From Candidatus Nitrosopumilus sp. (GTDB taxonomy: Archaea > Thermoproteota > Nitrososphaeria > Nitrososphaerales > Nitrosopumilaceae): 60,204 bases of DNA. The notes beneath the pieces are model-generated. The model did not search any database, was not told the origin of the DNA, and saw only the letters and a program-made list of their open reading frames with translations. The stretch is from contig JAOMJV010000004.1 in NCBI GenBank assembly GCA_028351415.1, positions 1 to 60,204 on the forward strand. Direction: 5' to 3'. Position numbers and translations under genes: made by a program. Shown here piece by piece: positions 27,815 to 35,930 of this stretch (positions are counted from its first letter, which is position 1; every line of letters begins with the position of its first letter).

Positions 27815-27986
27815 GAAATAAAATAAAAAAATGAGTTAAAAAAATGTATTCAAATTGTAAGAAGGTTTTTTCTAAATCAATTAACAAATTTATGAATTAT
27901 AATATCAGCAGAGAACATGTTACAAGAAAGTTAGATTAATCAGTATTGTGTAATTATTAAATTTCTCACGTAATTCTAAAATCAAA

Positions 27987-28358
27987 TTACATGTAATGAA
28001 TTCGCATGTGAACATTAAGTTCAACTTGATATTTAGTAATAAATCCACAATGAGTGCATGAAAACATGTTATCAGGGGATTTCTGAGGATCCCTCTCGAT
28101 TACTTTCCCAGAAATAGAAGTGATATTAATAAAATCATTATTTGAAATCACAGCAAAATTGGAACCTTCATGGATAGAATCAAAATATTCCTTGATTGCA
28201 GATATAACTAATTCAACATCCAAAATAGCATCATCATCAAAAGTCGATAGAGTGAATTGACGATTCTTCAAAGTAGGAATAGCTTCAACTTTATCTGCAA
28301 CGTAAACTAGTAATTCATTTTGAACAGATAATACTTCCTTGCAATCAATTGTTAGCAT
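27987..28358 (-). CDS. Protein with C-terminal C2H2 zinc finger
   Basis: 123 residues. The C-terminal motif CTHCGFITKYQVELNVHMRI plus final His fits C-x2-C-x12-H-x3-H exactly, a classical C2H2 finger. The N-terminal ~90 residues are an unrecognised alpha/beta domain. A single finger may bind nucleic acid or protein. The same domain arrangement was not found elsewhere in the window. Confidence 0.75.
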   Translation of the reverse strand: MLTIDCKEVLSVQNELLVYVADKVEAIPTLKNRQFTLSTFDDDAILDVELVISAIKEYFDSIHEGSNFAVISNNDFINITSISGKVIERDPQKSPDNMFSCTHCGFITKYQVELNVHMRIHYM

Positions 28359-28441
28359 AAAATTTCAGAGATTAATGAATATTTTAGTTTATCAATCATT
28401 TGAAAATGATTATTATGGATTAAAATTATAAATAAAAAGAG

Positions 28442-28828
28442 ATGGCAAATTCTGAAACATTTGGAGTCGAAAAAGGACACGGAAAACAAATAGTAGGATG
28501 GTTAAATGAACAATCAAAGATACAAAATATCAAACTAGAAGCAAGATTATACAATTATGAAGTTTCTACAAAAAACTTTGGACGTTTTGAAATGTTTTCA
28601 TGGATGGGAGATGTTCAAATTGCAAGAAAAATGATCATTAAAGCAAGTAAGAAATTTAAAATTAAAGTAATTGAAGGAGGATACAAGCCAAAAGAAAAAT
28701 TATTTAAATTAAAGAAATTTGATTTCGCCAAAGTAAAGAAAGGAGATAAAACGATTGGACAATTAGAATTTTCAGTATCAAGGTTGGGTAATTCTCAATG
28801 GGAAATACAAAATGAAGAACGCCATTAA
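28442..28828 (+). CDS. Conserved hypothetical protein
   Basis: 128 residues, basic, with aromatic-rich N-terminal half (FGRFEMFSWMGDVQ) and a Lys-rich middle. No membrane segment or motif that I recognise. The next gene follows after 27 bases, possibly one transcript. Confidence 0.65.
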   Translation: MANSETFGVEKGHGKQIVGWLNEQSKIQNIKLEARLYNYEVSTKNFGRFEMFSWMGDVQIARKMIIKASKKFKIKVIEGGYKPKEKLFKLKKFDFAKVKKGDKTIGQLEFSVSRLGNSQWEIQNEERH

Positions 28829-28855
28829 TTTTAAAAATAATTTAGGAGTAATTCA

Positions 28856-29731
28856 ATGAAAGTAGGCATCATAGGAATTGGAATTTTAGGAAACGCTGTA
28901 GCTTTACGTTTACTAGATTTAGGATACGACGTTACAGTATACAATAGAACTCAAGGAAAAACAAATGAAGTTGAGAAAAAAGGTGCACGTGTTGCATTGT
29001 CACCAAAAGGGATGGCAGAAAAAGTAGAAATCATAATAATTATAGTGAAAGATGCAGAAGCTGTAAAAGAAATATCATTTGGAAAAAATGGAATCATAGA
29101 AGGCAAAAACAATAAATTAATTGTTGCAGATATGAGTACAATTGATCCAGTTGAATCAAAAAAAATTGCAAAAGAATTTGAACGATATCAAATTAAAAAA
29201 TTAGAAATTCCAGTTATGGGAGGCCCAAATGTTGCAATTACAGGAAAATTAGTGATGATGGCGTCAGGATCAAAAGATAGTTTCAATCAATGTAAAGAAG
29301 TATTTGAAAAAATTGCAAATAAAGTATTATTTCTAGGAGAACAAGGAGTAGCAAATTCAATTAAACTTGCAATGAATTTACAAATCACAATGTTAGCACT
29401 GTCATTATCGGAAGGCATTACATTGGTTAAAAAATCAAATGTAGATCCAAAGATCTTTTTGGAAGTGTTGAATTCAACATATTTTAAAACAGGAATGAGT
29501 GAAAATAAAGCATTTAAAATGATAGAAGGTAAGTATGATGCAACATTTACGCTAGCAAATTTAAAAAAAGACATTACAACTATGACAAATGCATCTATGA
29601 ATTTAGGAATAGAACTACCAATGATAACTAAGGCTGAAGAGATTTACGAAAATGCGATGAAAGAAGGATTAGGGGATTTAGACTATACAGGAATTATACA
29701 GCATATTAAAAAAATAAACAATATGTTGTAA
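28856..29731 (+). CDS. NAD(P)-dependent beta-hydroxyacid dehydrogenase family protein
   Basis: 291 residues. Rossmann start KVGIIGIGILGNAVALRL with Asn-Arg-Thr after strand 2 (YNRTQGKT, suggests NADP), substrate motif PVMGGPNVAITGKL, and the catalytic-Lys helix GVANSIKLAMN. Members act on 3-hydroxyisobutyrate, tartronate semialdehyde, glyoxylate or succinic semialdehyde; the substrate is open. Cytosolic. Confidence 0.9.
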   Translation: MKVGIIGIGILGNAVALRLLDLGYDVTVYNRTQGKTNEVEKKGARVALSPKGMAEKVEIIIIIVKDAEAVKEISFGKNGIIEGKNNKLIVADMSTIDPVESKKIAKEFERYQIKKLEIPVMGGPNVAITGKLVMMASGSKDSFNQCKEVFEKIANKVLFLGEQGVANSIKLAMNLQITMLALSLSEGITLVKKSNVDPKIFLEVLNSTYFKTGMSENKAFKMIEGKYDATFTLANLKKDITTMTNASMNLGIELPMITKAEEIYENAMKEGLGDLDYTGIIQHIKKINNML

Positions 29732-29734
29732 AAA

Positions 29735-29851
29735 TTATAAAAAATGGTTATTTTTCTTTAAATATCTACGATAAGAAAATCCAACAACTAACATTGTAAT
29801 TCCCGTAATTACACTCCACATAAAAAAAGAAATAATATTAAATTCAGACAT
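29735..29851 (-). CDS. Single-TM microprotein
   Basis: 38 residues: opening MSEFNIISFFMW, a hydrophobic segment ending LVVGF, then a basic SYRRYLKK tail, an N-out/C-in type small membrane protein. It starts at ATG 29851 and ends next to the convergent dehydrogenase. No homology recognised; length makes it provisional. Confidence 0.45.
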   Translation of the reverse strand: MSEFNIISFFMWSVITGITMLVVGFSYRRYLKKNNHFL

Positions 29852-29964
29852 AGATTACAGACAATATTGAAACATCTAAAGTTTAGGATTATGCATACAT
29901 ACAAGATAGATCAGCCATAAAATAATTCTGAAACATCTAAATAGATTTGAGATAGACAAGATTC

Positions 29965-30174
29965 ATGCCTGAATTTAGATGTGAAGATTGTGGAAAACGC
30001 CTATTTCATGAAAATGAAACAACATTAGAAGTTGAGAGAAAAATTCATTCGCAATTCTGTAGAAAAATAAAGGGTGAAACACACAGCTATATGCACAGAG
30101 ATCTAGCACACATGGAAACTTTTGATGTAGAAAGGGAAAATGACACTGCAGGCGAACCAGTGTTAAAAAAATAA
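29965..30174 (+). CDS. Small zinc-finger protein
   Basis: 69 residues. Cys6-x2-Cys9 and His28-x3-Cys32 form a probable C2HC zinc site; the rest is charged. It precedes the flavoprotein gene by 53 bases on the same strand. Likely a nucleic-acid or protein binder; function unknown. Confidence 0.7.
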   Translation: MPEFRCEDCGKRLFHENETTLEVERKIHSQFCRKIKGETHSYMHRDLAHMETFDVERENDTAGEPVLKK

Positions 30175-30227
30175 CAATTACACATATTCCTCAAAATTAT
30201 ATCCTAGATAGTTATCATTGAATGTAA

Positions 30228-31439
30228 TTGCCTGAAGAATATAATTATGATTTAGTGGTGGTAGGAGGAGGACCAGCGGGATCATCAGCAGCATTTGCAG
30301 CTGCAAAGAATGGAATAAAGGTAGCATTAATTGAAAAAGAAAATTCAATTGCTGAAACAGTACGAACAAGTGGAGTTACATGGATTGAAAGTATCAAAGA
30401 ATTTGGAATTCCAGATGATTGTTACAATCCAATTAAGAATTTTTCGTTTGTCTCACCAAATAATGAAGTAACAATCAAGGATTCGATTGCAACAGCAGCA
30501 GTATTAGATGTAAGAAAAACATATCGATGGTTGGCGCATGAAGCTGAAGGAGAGGGAGCAGATATTTTTCTAAAAATTAGCATCAACGAAGTTATCAAAA
30601 ATGAAAACAATGACATCATAGGTGTAAGCGGTACAGGACCAAACGGGAAAATAACATTTAATTCAAAAATAGTTATTGATGCTACAGGATTTACTTCTAC
30701 AATTTCTAAAGCAATGGGTTTTGTCACACAATGGAAAAGATTTGGAGCAGGAGCAGAGTATGAAGCAACGGTAGAAAATGCGGATCCAGATACATGGTGG
30801 TTAATGGTAGGACAAGAATATACGCCTGCAGGATATGCATGGATATTTCCATTAGGAAATAATATTGTAAGAATTGGAGTAGGAGTAGGTAAACCAGAAT
30901 CAGATGTAGACCCAACTCAAAGACTTAAAGAAATTATTGATAAACAATTAGGGCCAATAAAAAAATTAGGAAAAATAACACCAATAGAATTCCATTATGG
31001 TTTAATTCCAAACGATGGTTTATCACGAAAAACTGTTTTTAATAATTTGATCTTAGTGGGAGATTCGGCAGGACAAGCAAACCCATTAGTTTTAGAGGGA
31101 ATCAGATATGCAATAAAATTTGGCAGAGTTGCAGGTAAAGTTGCATCAGATGCGATAAAAAATAAAAAGACAGACAAAGATGCATTGTACCCATATGAAG
31201 AAGAATGGAGAAATGCAATTGAATCAAAAATTAACTCTGCAGGAAAAGTTCAAGACCGATGGATTGGCTTATCAGATAAAGAATGGGATAAAGAACTAGA
31301 CATAATTAACGAATTAAAAACGGATGAATTTTTAGATTTTATAAAAGCAGATTTTGGATTATCAAACATGCTCAAATTAGCAATGAATCATCCAAAATTA
31401 GCAGTCAGACAACTTTTCAATTTAGTTAAAGGTAAATAA
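30228..31439 (+). CDS. Geranylgeranyl-reductase-family FAD oxidoreductase
   Basis: 403 residues from TTG. FAD motif VVVGGGPAGSSAAFAA (~10-25), a central VLDVRKTYRWLAHEAEGEG segment, the VIDATGFTSTISKAMGF strand and the second FAD motif LILVGDSAGQANPLVLEG. Archaeal relatives hydrogenate isoprenoid lipid double bonds (for example digeranylgeranyl lipid to the saturated archaeal core); related ones act on menaquinone. Which lipid is reduced here is not readable. Membrane-associated by family habit. Confidence 0.88.
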   Translation: MPEEYNYDLVVVGGGPAGSSAAFAAAKNGIKVALIEKENSIAETVRTSGVTWIESIKEFGIPDDCYNPIKNFSFVSPNNEVTIKDSIATAAVLDVRKTYRWLAHEAEGEGADIFLKISINEVIKNENNDIIGVSGTGPNGKITFNSKIVIDATGFTSTISKAMGFVTQWKRFGAGAEYEATVENADPDTWWLMVGQEYTPAGYAWIFPLGNNIVRIGVGVGKPESDVDPTQRLKEIIDKQLGPIKKLGKITPIEFHYGLIPNDGLSRKTVFNNLILVGDSAGQANPLVLEGIRYAIKFGRVAGKVASDAIKNKKTDKDALYPYEEEWRNAIESKINSAGKVQDRWIGLSDKEWDKELDIINELKTDEFLDFIKADFGLSNMLKLAMNHPKLAVRQLFNLVKGK

Positions 31440-31473
31440 TTTACCAGTAAAAATTTTTAATAATTTTAAAAAA

Positions 31474-31689
31474 TCATGCCATGGAGACTGGAATAATACA
31501 GAATCCAGACATGATTTTAGGCACAGATACGGTCTGATTGGTCGATTTGGGAATACATAACGAATGAAATTGCTCACAAGTCAATGTAGCGCATGTCGTA
31601 CAAATCATGGATGTTGATTTGAAGCAATGTAAACAATTTGTTGCTTCAATAAGACATCCACCACAATTTCTACAAGATTCGTCAGGCAA
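31474..31689 (-). CDS. Cys-rich zinc-binding protein
   Basis: 71 residues from TTG with repeated pairs: CRNCGGC, CLHC, CTTC and further Cys/His (CEQFHSLC). Two zinc sites are likely. Not recognised; the long hydrophobic-looking tail has no clear membrane helix. Confidence 0.65.
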   Translation of the reverse strand: MPDESCRNCGGCLIEATNCLHCFKSTSMICTTCATLTCEQFHSLCIPKSTNQTVSVPKIMSGFCIIPVSMA

Positions 31690-31748
31690 TTTCTATTCAA
31701 GTTAATTTATTTAAAATTACTTATAACAAGCACGAAGAATTTATTCGA

Positions 31749-31774
31749 ATCAATGATCAGTATCAATGATCTGT
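31749..31774 (+). repeat. 13-base tandem repeat ahead of methyltransferase gene
   Basis: ATCAATGATCAGT (31749-31761) is followed directly by the same unit with one change (31762-31774). It lies within a 13-codon frame from ATG 31753 to TGA 31794 whose stop overlaps the TTG start of the next gene. Confidence 0.6.
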
Positions 31775-31790
31775 ATCAAGAAGATTATAA

Positions 31791-32444
31791 TTGAATAAAA
31801 AAATTGAATTAATCATGGATAATGTAAGTAAAAAATTTGATGATTGGGCAATCAATGGAAAAGCCGAATCAATGGAAAAAGGACACGGCATAAATGTTTT
31901 AAAATTTTTGAAAAAAATTTCATTTGACAAACCTTTTTCATTTTTAGATGTAGGTTGTGGAAATGGATGGGTGATAAGATATGTATCAGATATGTCAACA
32001 TGCAGAAAAGCAATAGGTATCGATAAAAGTAAAAAAATGATCATACAAGCAAATAAGAAAATAAATAACAATAAAGAAAGTTTTGTGTATACAGATGTAG
32101 AGTCATGGAAATATACTGGAAAATTTGATTTTATTTTTGCCATGGAATCAATATACTATGCAGATTCAATGGAAAAAGCAATTGAGAAAATTTACAAATT
32201 ACTAAAGCCAGGAGGTAAATTCTTCTGCGGTACAGATTTTTACACAGAGAATAAAGCCACAACAAAATGGGCAAGTGTAATGAAAATTCAAATGCATTTA
32301 CATTCAAAAAAAGAATGGAAAGAATTTTTTAAAAATGTGGGTTTCATAACAACAACAAAACAAATCAAAGATTTGAAAAGTAATGAAAAATGGAAAAAAG
32401 AATTTGGGACATTATTCATCATAGGCACAAAACCTGCAAAGTAA
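31791..32444 (+). CDS. Class I SAM-dependent methyltransferase
   Basis: 217 residues from TTG. The SAM site is FLDVGCGNGWVIRYVSD (motif I), followed by GIDKSKKMI (acidic end of strand 2) and LKPGGKFFCGTD. Small-molecule type fold; substrate not clear. The 5' side has a short in-frame-terminated leader peptide and a tandem repeat that may influence translation. Confidence 0.85.
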   Translation: MNKKIELIMDNVSKKFDDWAINGKAESMEKGHGINVLKFLKKISFDKPFSFLDVGCGNGWVIRYVSDMSTCRKAIGIDKSKKMIIQANKKINNNKESFVYTDVESWKYTGKFDFIFAMESIYYADSMEKAIEKIYKLLKPGGKFFCGTDFYTENKATTKWASVMKIQMHLHSKKEWKEFFKNVGFITTTKQIKDLKSNEKWKKEFGTLFIIGTKPAK

Positions 32445-32475
32445 TATTCAAATCACATTACAAAATACCAATAAC

Positions 32476-32759
32476 ATGTGAGCTGGAGCACGACACGCTG
32501 CTACGGCAGAGGAAACTCCTCCCTCCATACAGGAAATGTGATCTGGAGATAGATAACCAGAGATGGTTGGCAACGATGCAGAAAAGAATCCAATATGGCG
32601 CACAGTGATGGTGAAAACCTGAGGTTTCCATAAAAGGAATGAAACAGACGACCCACATGGAGCAAAGCCAAACAGAACCATAGGATCCTGTACCAGGTTC
32701 AGGTAGGCTGCAAAGCGAAATATCGTGAAAACAGAAGGAGGGTTACTCCCAGCACACAT
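32476..32759 (+). ncRNA. rnpB: RNase P RNA, archaeal
   Basis: GC-rich island of 284 bases. The ends pair as helix P1: 32476-32486 with 32749-32759, ten pairs with one internal mismatch. The conserved CR-I element appears as GAGGAAACTCC at 32509-32519, and CR-V as the ACAGAAGGAGGG stretch near 32730-32742. It cleaves the 5' leader of pre-tRNAs. A TATA-like TAATATTCAAAT lies at 32442-32453, about the right distance upstream, and a T-rich run follows. CR-I has ACTCC where AGTCC is usual. Confidence 0.88.
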
Positions 32760-32760
32760 A

Positions 32761-32790
32761 TTTTTTATATTATTTTTTTTATATTATTTT
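32761..32790 (+). terminator. T-rich terminator tract
   Basis: Two runs of six and eight T broken by ATAT immediately follow RNase P RNA, the pattern at which archaeal RNA polymerase stops. Confidence 0.65.
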
Positions 32791-32818
32791 AAAATTGAAT
32801 GACAGAATTGATAAAATC

Positions 32819-34243
32819 TTAACTCATTTCACGAACTTGTTCTTTACAAATATCTGCATTGCATTGACAAGTTGCATCACATAAACATGAACCATGCATC
32901 TCACAATCACACTCAGTTCCAATTTCTACAGATGCAGCACAACCGCATGCAGCATCTTCACCAGAAGAAGGCATTGTTTGTTCAGGAGTAGTTTCTTGTG
33001 GAACAGTATCTTGTGGTAGGGTTTCTTGCGGGAGGGTTTCTTGCGGGAGGGTTTCTTGCGGAGTATCCTCATAAACACTTCTTGTTTGTGCATAATCAGT
33101 GTCATCTTTCAAGTGAGCCTCACCTCTATTGGTTTGATATCCACCAGAAGATGCACTTGTTTGATATCCAACAAGATTTTCAGGGTCAATTCCTTGTTGT
33201 CCTTGTGATTGGTTTTTCATGGATCTGCTACTGATAATAAAGAATCCAATACCGCCAACAGCTGCCAATCCAGCCATGCCATAGATAATCATAATTGGAA
33301 AACCACCGGTGGATGTTGTCATGTAATCATCAGGAGGAGTTGGAGTGACACCAATAATTTCAACACCATCCAAAATATCTAAAGCACCAAATCCAACTGA
33401 AGACAAGTTTGCAGTATCAGTGGATTGAACACTTCTTATAGTATAAGTTTCATCTGCCATTACTTCAGCTTCGTAAATACGTTCAACTTGTCTGCCTTCT
33501 CTAATACTACTTTCACCCATAGTCCAACTAGATATAACAAATCCTGCAATTGATTCATCTAATCCGAATTGACTAGCATCTGCATTAATTCCAGTTGGGT
33601 CAAACAAGAAATGCCAATTAGTTAATGGTTGTTCTAAAATAAAATCAGCGTTAATTAATTCTCGATTAAGAACAGATTCAGCTTCAGTTCCTACAAATGT
33701 ATTATAGAGAATAGGTTCTTCAGTTTCAAGAACACCAAGAGGAATGTTAATTTCAATTCCATCAATCGTAATTGGGGATGTGGTTGTCAATCCCCTCCAT
33801 CCTAAATCAACTAATTTCTTTTGTGAATCTTCTGTAATAATATAATCAGTTATGGTTCCCTCTAAAACTACACGGTAATCAATAGATGTTTGAATACTTC
33901 TGCCTTTTAGTTGAAATTCATATGTAACATTCAAGTCAGAAACTCTTGCTTGACTCCCATCAGATTGAATTCCATTGTTTAGATCACGCATCAATTCTTG
34001 GACTCCAGGGTTTGTTGAGTCAGCAGTTCCAAATACAGTCCATTGACTTGTACTAAGTTCATCAAACAAAACACCGCCGTTTGGATATTCAATAAAGATA
34101 GTTTTGAGGTAACTCATCTTAAATGGAGATTCAAGATTATTTGGATTAATTCTAGTGTCTAATTGTGCACCAAAAGCAGGAGCACTTGTACCAACAACAA
34201 TAAGACCAGCAAGTAAAATAGTTAGGATAATAGCCTTAGCCAC
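32819..34243 (-). CDS. Membrane-anchored protein with extracytoplasmic domain and Cys-rich cytoplasmic tail
   Basis: 474 residues. A cleavable-looking signal peptide (residues 1-27, ending APAFGA) leads into an extracytoplasmic beta-rich domain (~30-320). A membrane helix (~325-346, MIIYGMAGLAAVGG...) precedes a tail containing pentad repeats (QETLP and QDTVP) and a terminal Cys cluster (residues 433-466) with four CxC pairs: CGC, CDC, CLC, CQC plus a ninth Cys. The tail resembles metallothionein-type metal binding and by topology would face the cytosol. Role unknown. Confidence 0.85.
   Translation of the reverse strand: MAKAIILTILLAGLIVVGTSAPAFGAQLDTRINPNNLESPFKMSYLKTIFIEYPNGGVLFDELSTSQWTVFGTADSTNPGVQELMRDLNNGIQSDGSQARVSDLNVTYEFQLKGRSIQTSIDYRVVLEGTITDYIITEDSQKKLVDLGWRGLTTTSPITIDGIEINIPLGVLETEEPILYNTFVGTEAESVLNRELINADFILEQPLTNWHFLFDPTGINADASQFGLDESIAGFVISSWTMGESSIREGRQVERIYEAEVMADETYTIRSVQSTDTANLSSVGFGALDILDGVEIIGVTPTPPDDYMTTSTGGFPIMIIYGMAGLAAVGGIGFFIISSRSMKNQSQGQQGIDPENLVGYQTSASSGGYQTNRGEAHLKDDTDYAQTRSVYEDTPQETLPQETLPQETLPQDTVPQETTPEQTMPSSGEDAACGCAASVEIGTECDCEMHGSCLCDATCQCNADICKEQVREMS
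33003..33062 (-). repeat. 15-base repeats encoding QxTxP pentads
   Basis: Four consecutive 15-base units, three of them nearly identical (about 33018-33062), encode Gln-Glu/Asp-Thr-Leu/Val-Pro in the tail of the Cys-rich membrane protein. Units vary slightly toward the repeat end. Confidence 0.85.
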
Positions 34244-34345
34244 GACTAAAAGCCTCCGAATAACCGTAATAAACTTATGCTAATTTCTAAGATAAATGCT
34301 AATTTAACGAAATAAGGATCTTGTAAAAAGTAATATGGAGTAACG

Positions 34346-34358
34346 GATATAGTATATC
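34346..34358. promoter_or_regulatory. 13-base palindrome at cofD promoter
   Basis: GATATA-G-TATATC lies 18 bases before the cofD ATG and overlaps the probable TATA region. A perfect palindrome here could be an operator, but AT-rich promoters produce such runs by chance. Confidence 0.4.
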
Positions 34359-34375
34359 TGTTCTAGGGATATGAT

Positions 34376-35296
34376 ATGATTACAGTATTAGCAGGAGGTA
34401 CGGGTTCCGTCAAATTAGTACGGGGTTTAGTTGCACAACATGATAAAGTAAACGTCATTACAAATGTTGGAGATAATTATTGGCTATACGGACTATACGT
34501 ATGCCCAGATATTGATACAATAATTTACGGTTTAGCAGATCTACTTGATCAAGACAAGGGATGGGGAATTAAAAAAGATACATTCAACTTTTTACGTCAA
34601 ATGGAAGTGTTTGGTGAAGAGACATGGTTTGGCGTGGGAGATAGAGATGCAGCTACACATTTGATTAGAACAAATATGTTAAAAAATGGAAAAAACCTCA
34701 GCGACATTACAAAATGGATGTGTAAAAAATTTGCAGTTACTGCAAACATAATTCCAGTTACAGATAACACAGTAGAGACAAGAATTACTACAAACAAAGG
34801 AGAATTGCATTTACAAGAATATTGGGTAAAACATAGAGGAATGGATCCAGTAGAAGGAATTCAGTATATCGGATCAGATAAAGCAAGGCCAAATCCTGAA
34901 GCCATAAATGCAATACATGACGCAGACATGGTCATACTAGCACCAGGAAACCCGCTAACATCAATTGGACCAATGTTACAAATTAAAGGAATTAGAAAAG
35001 AATTATCAAAAATTAAGAAAAGAGTTGTTGCAGTAAGTCCATTAATCGGAGAGAACTCAATTAGTGGTCCGGCAGCAAAATACATGCAAGCAGCAGGAAT
35101 AGAATCAAACGCATACGGATTAGCAAAAATGTATTCAGATGTGTGCTCAAACGTAATTGTAGATACAAAAGATAAAGCGCTAGTTAGTAAAATTCAAGAC
35201 TTGGATATGAAAGCATATGATACAAAAATTACCATGAAGAATAAATTGGCAGAAGACGCATTAGCAAATTTCATTTTAAAACAAGTGCACGTTTAA
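34376..35296 (+). CDS. cofD: 2-phospho-L-lactate transferase
   Basis: 306 residues. Opening ITVLAGGTGSVKLVRGL is the CofD signature; NVGDNYWLYGLYVCPDIDT and the GDRDAATHLIRT loop belong to the FO and metal-binding site. It joins the lactyl phospho-nucleotide to deazaflavin FO, forming F420-0. cofC starts one base after its stop, so an operon is clear. Confidence 0.95.
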   Translation: MITVLAGGTGSVKLVRGLVAQHDKVNVITNVGDNYWLYGLYVCPDIDTIIYGLADLLDQDKGWGIKKDTFNFLRQMEVFGEETWFGVGDRDAATHLIRTNMLKNGKNLSDITKWMCKKFAVTANIIPVTDNTVETRITTNKGELHLQEYWVKHRGMDPVEGIQYIGSDKARPNPEAINAIHDADMVILAPGNPLTSIGPMLQIKGIRKELSKIKKRVVAVSPLIGENSISGPAAKYMQAAGIESNAYGLAKMYSDVCSNVIVDTKDKALVSKIQDLDMKAYDTKITMKNKLAEDALANFILKQVHV

Positions 35297-35297
35297 T

Positions 35298-35930
35298 TTG
35301 AAAACAGCAGCAGTTATTCCAGTAAAAACATTCTCAAATGCGAAAACACGTTTACAGTTACCTTCAGAAAAAATAGAAGAATTATGTAAAGTGATGTTAG
35401 AAGAAATATTACAAGTTTTATCAATATCGCCTAAAATTGAAAAAATAATCATAGTAACAAAAGAAAAAAAAGCCATAGAAATTGCTAAAAAATTTAATGC
35501 AGTAATAATAATTGATGAAAAAGAAGAGAGCGTAAATCAAGCAGTGTCTCTAGCTGAAGAATACCTATTAGAAAATAATTTTGTGGCGTCGATGATATTT
35601 CCCCAAGATATACCAGGTATCAAAACACAAGACATTGATTTTATGTTAAATTACAAAACACATCCAAATTTTGCAATAATAGTCCCATCACGTAAATTTG
35701 ATGGAACAAATGCACTTGTAAGAATGCCAGTAAATTTAATGGAGACACATTATGATGACGACAGTTATAGAAATCACATGGCTACAGCAAAGGAGCACAC
35801 ACGTAATGTTGCAATGGTATTTGTTAAACGAATAATGTTAGACATAGACGATAAAGAAGATTTAGAGTTGTTTTTAAAACAAAATGAAAAACCAGATCTT
35901 GTAGAAAAAATTAAAAAAATTCTAAATTAA
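35298..35930 (+). CDS. cofC: 2-phospho-L-lactate guanylyltransferase
   Basis: 210 residues from TTG at 35298. Nucleotidyltransferase start TAAVIPVKTFSNAKTRL, MIFPQDIPGIKTQDID (metal site) and IVPSRKFDGTNAL. Makes the activated lactate (or related acid) donor for CofD. Its end overlaps the convergent CPBP gene by nine bases. Confidence 0.93.
   Translation: MKTAAVIPVKTFSNAKTRLQLPSEKIEELCKVMLEEILQVLSISPKIEKIIIVTKEKKAIEIAKKFNAVIIIDEKEESVNQAVSLAEEYLLENNFVASMIFPQDIPGIKTQDIDFMLNYKTHPNFAIIVPSRKFDGTNALVRMPVNLMETHYDDDSYRNHMATAKEHTRNVAMVFVKRIMLDIDDKEDLELFLKQNEKPDLVEKIKKILN

Noticed and set aside
32448-32759. Open frames on the minus strand between the methyltransferase and membrane-protein genes
   Set aside because: They lie across the RNase P RNA, whose paired ends and conserved cores explain the sequence.
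33003-33062. Short repeat array as CRISPR
   Set aside because: No spacers; in-frame pentapeptide repeats.
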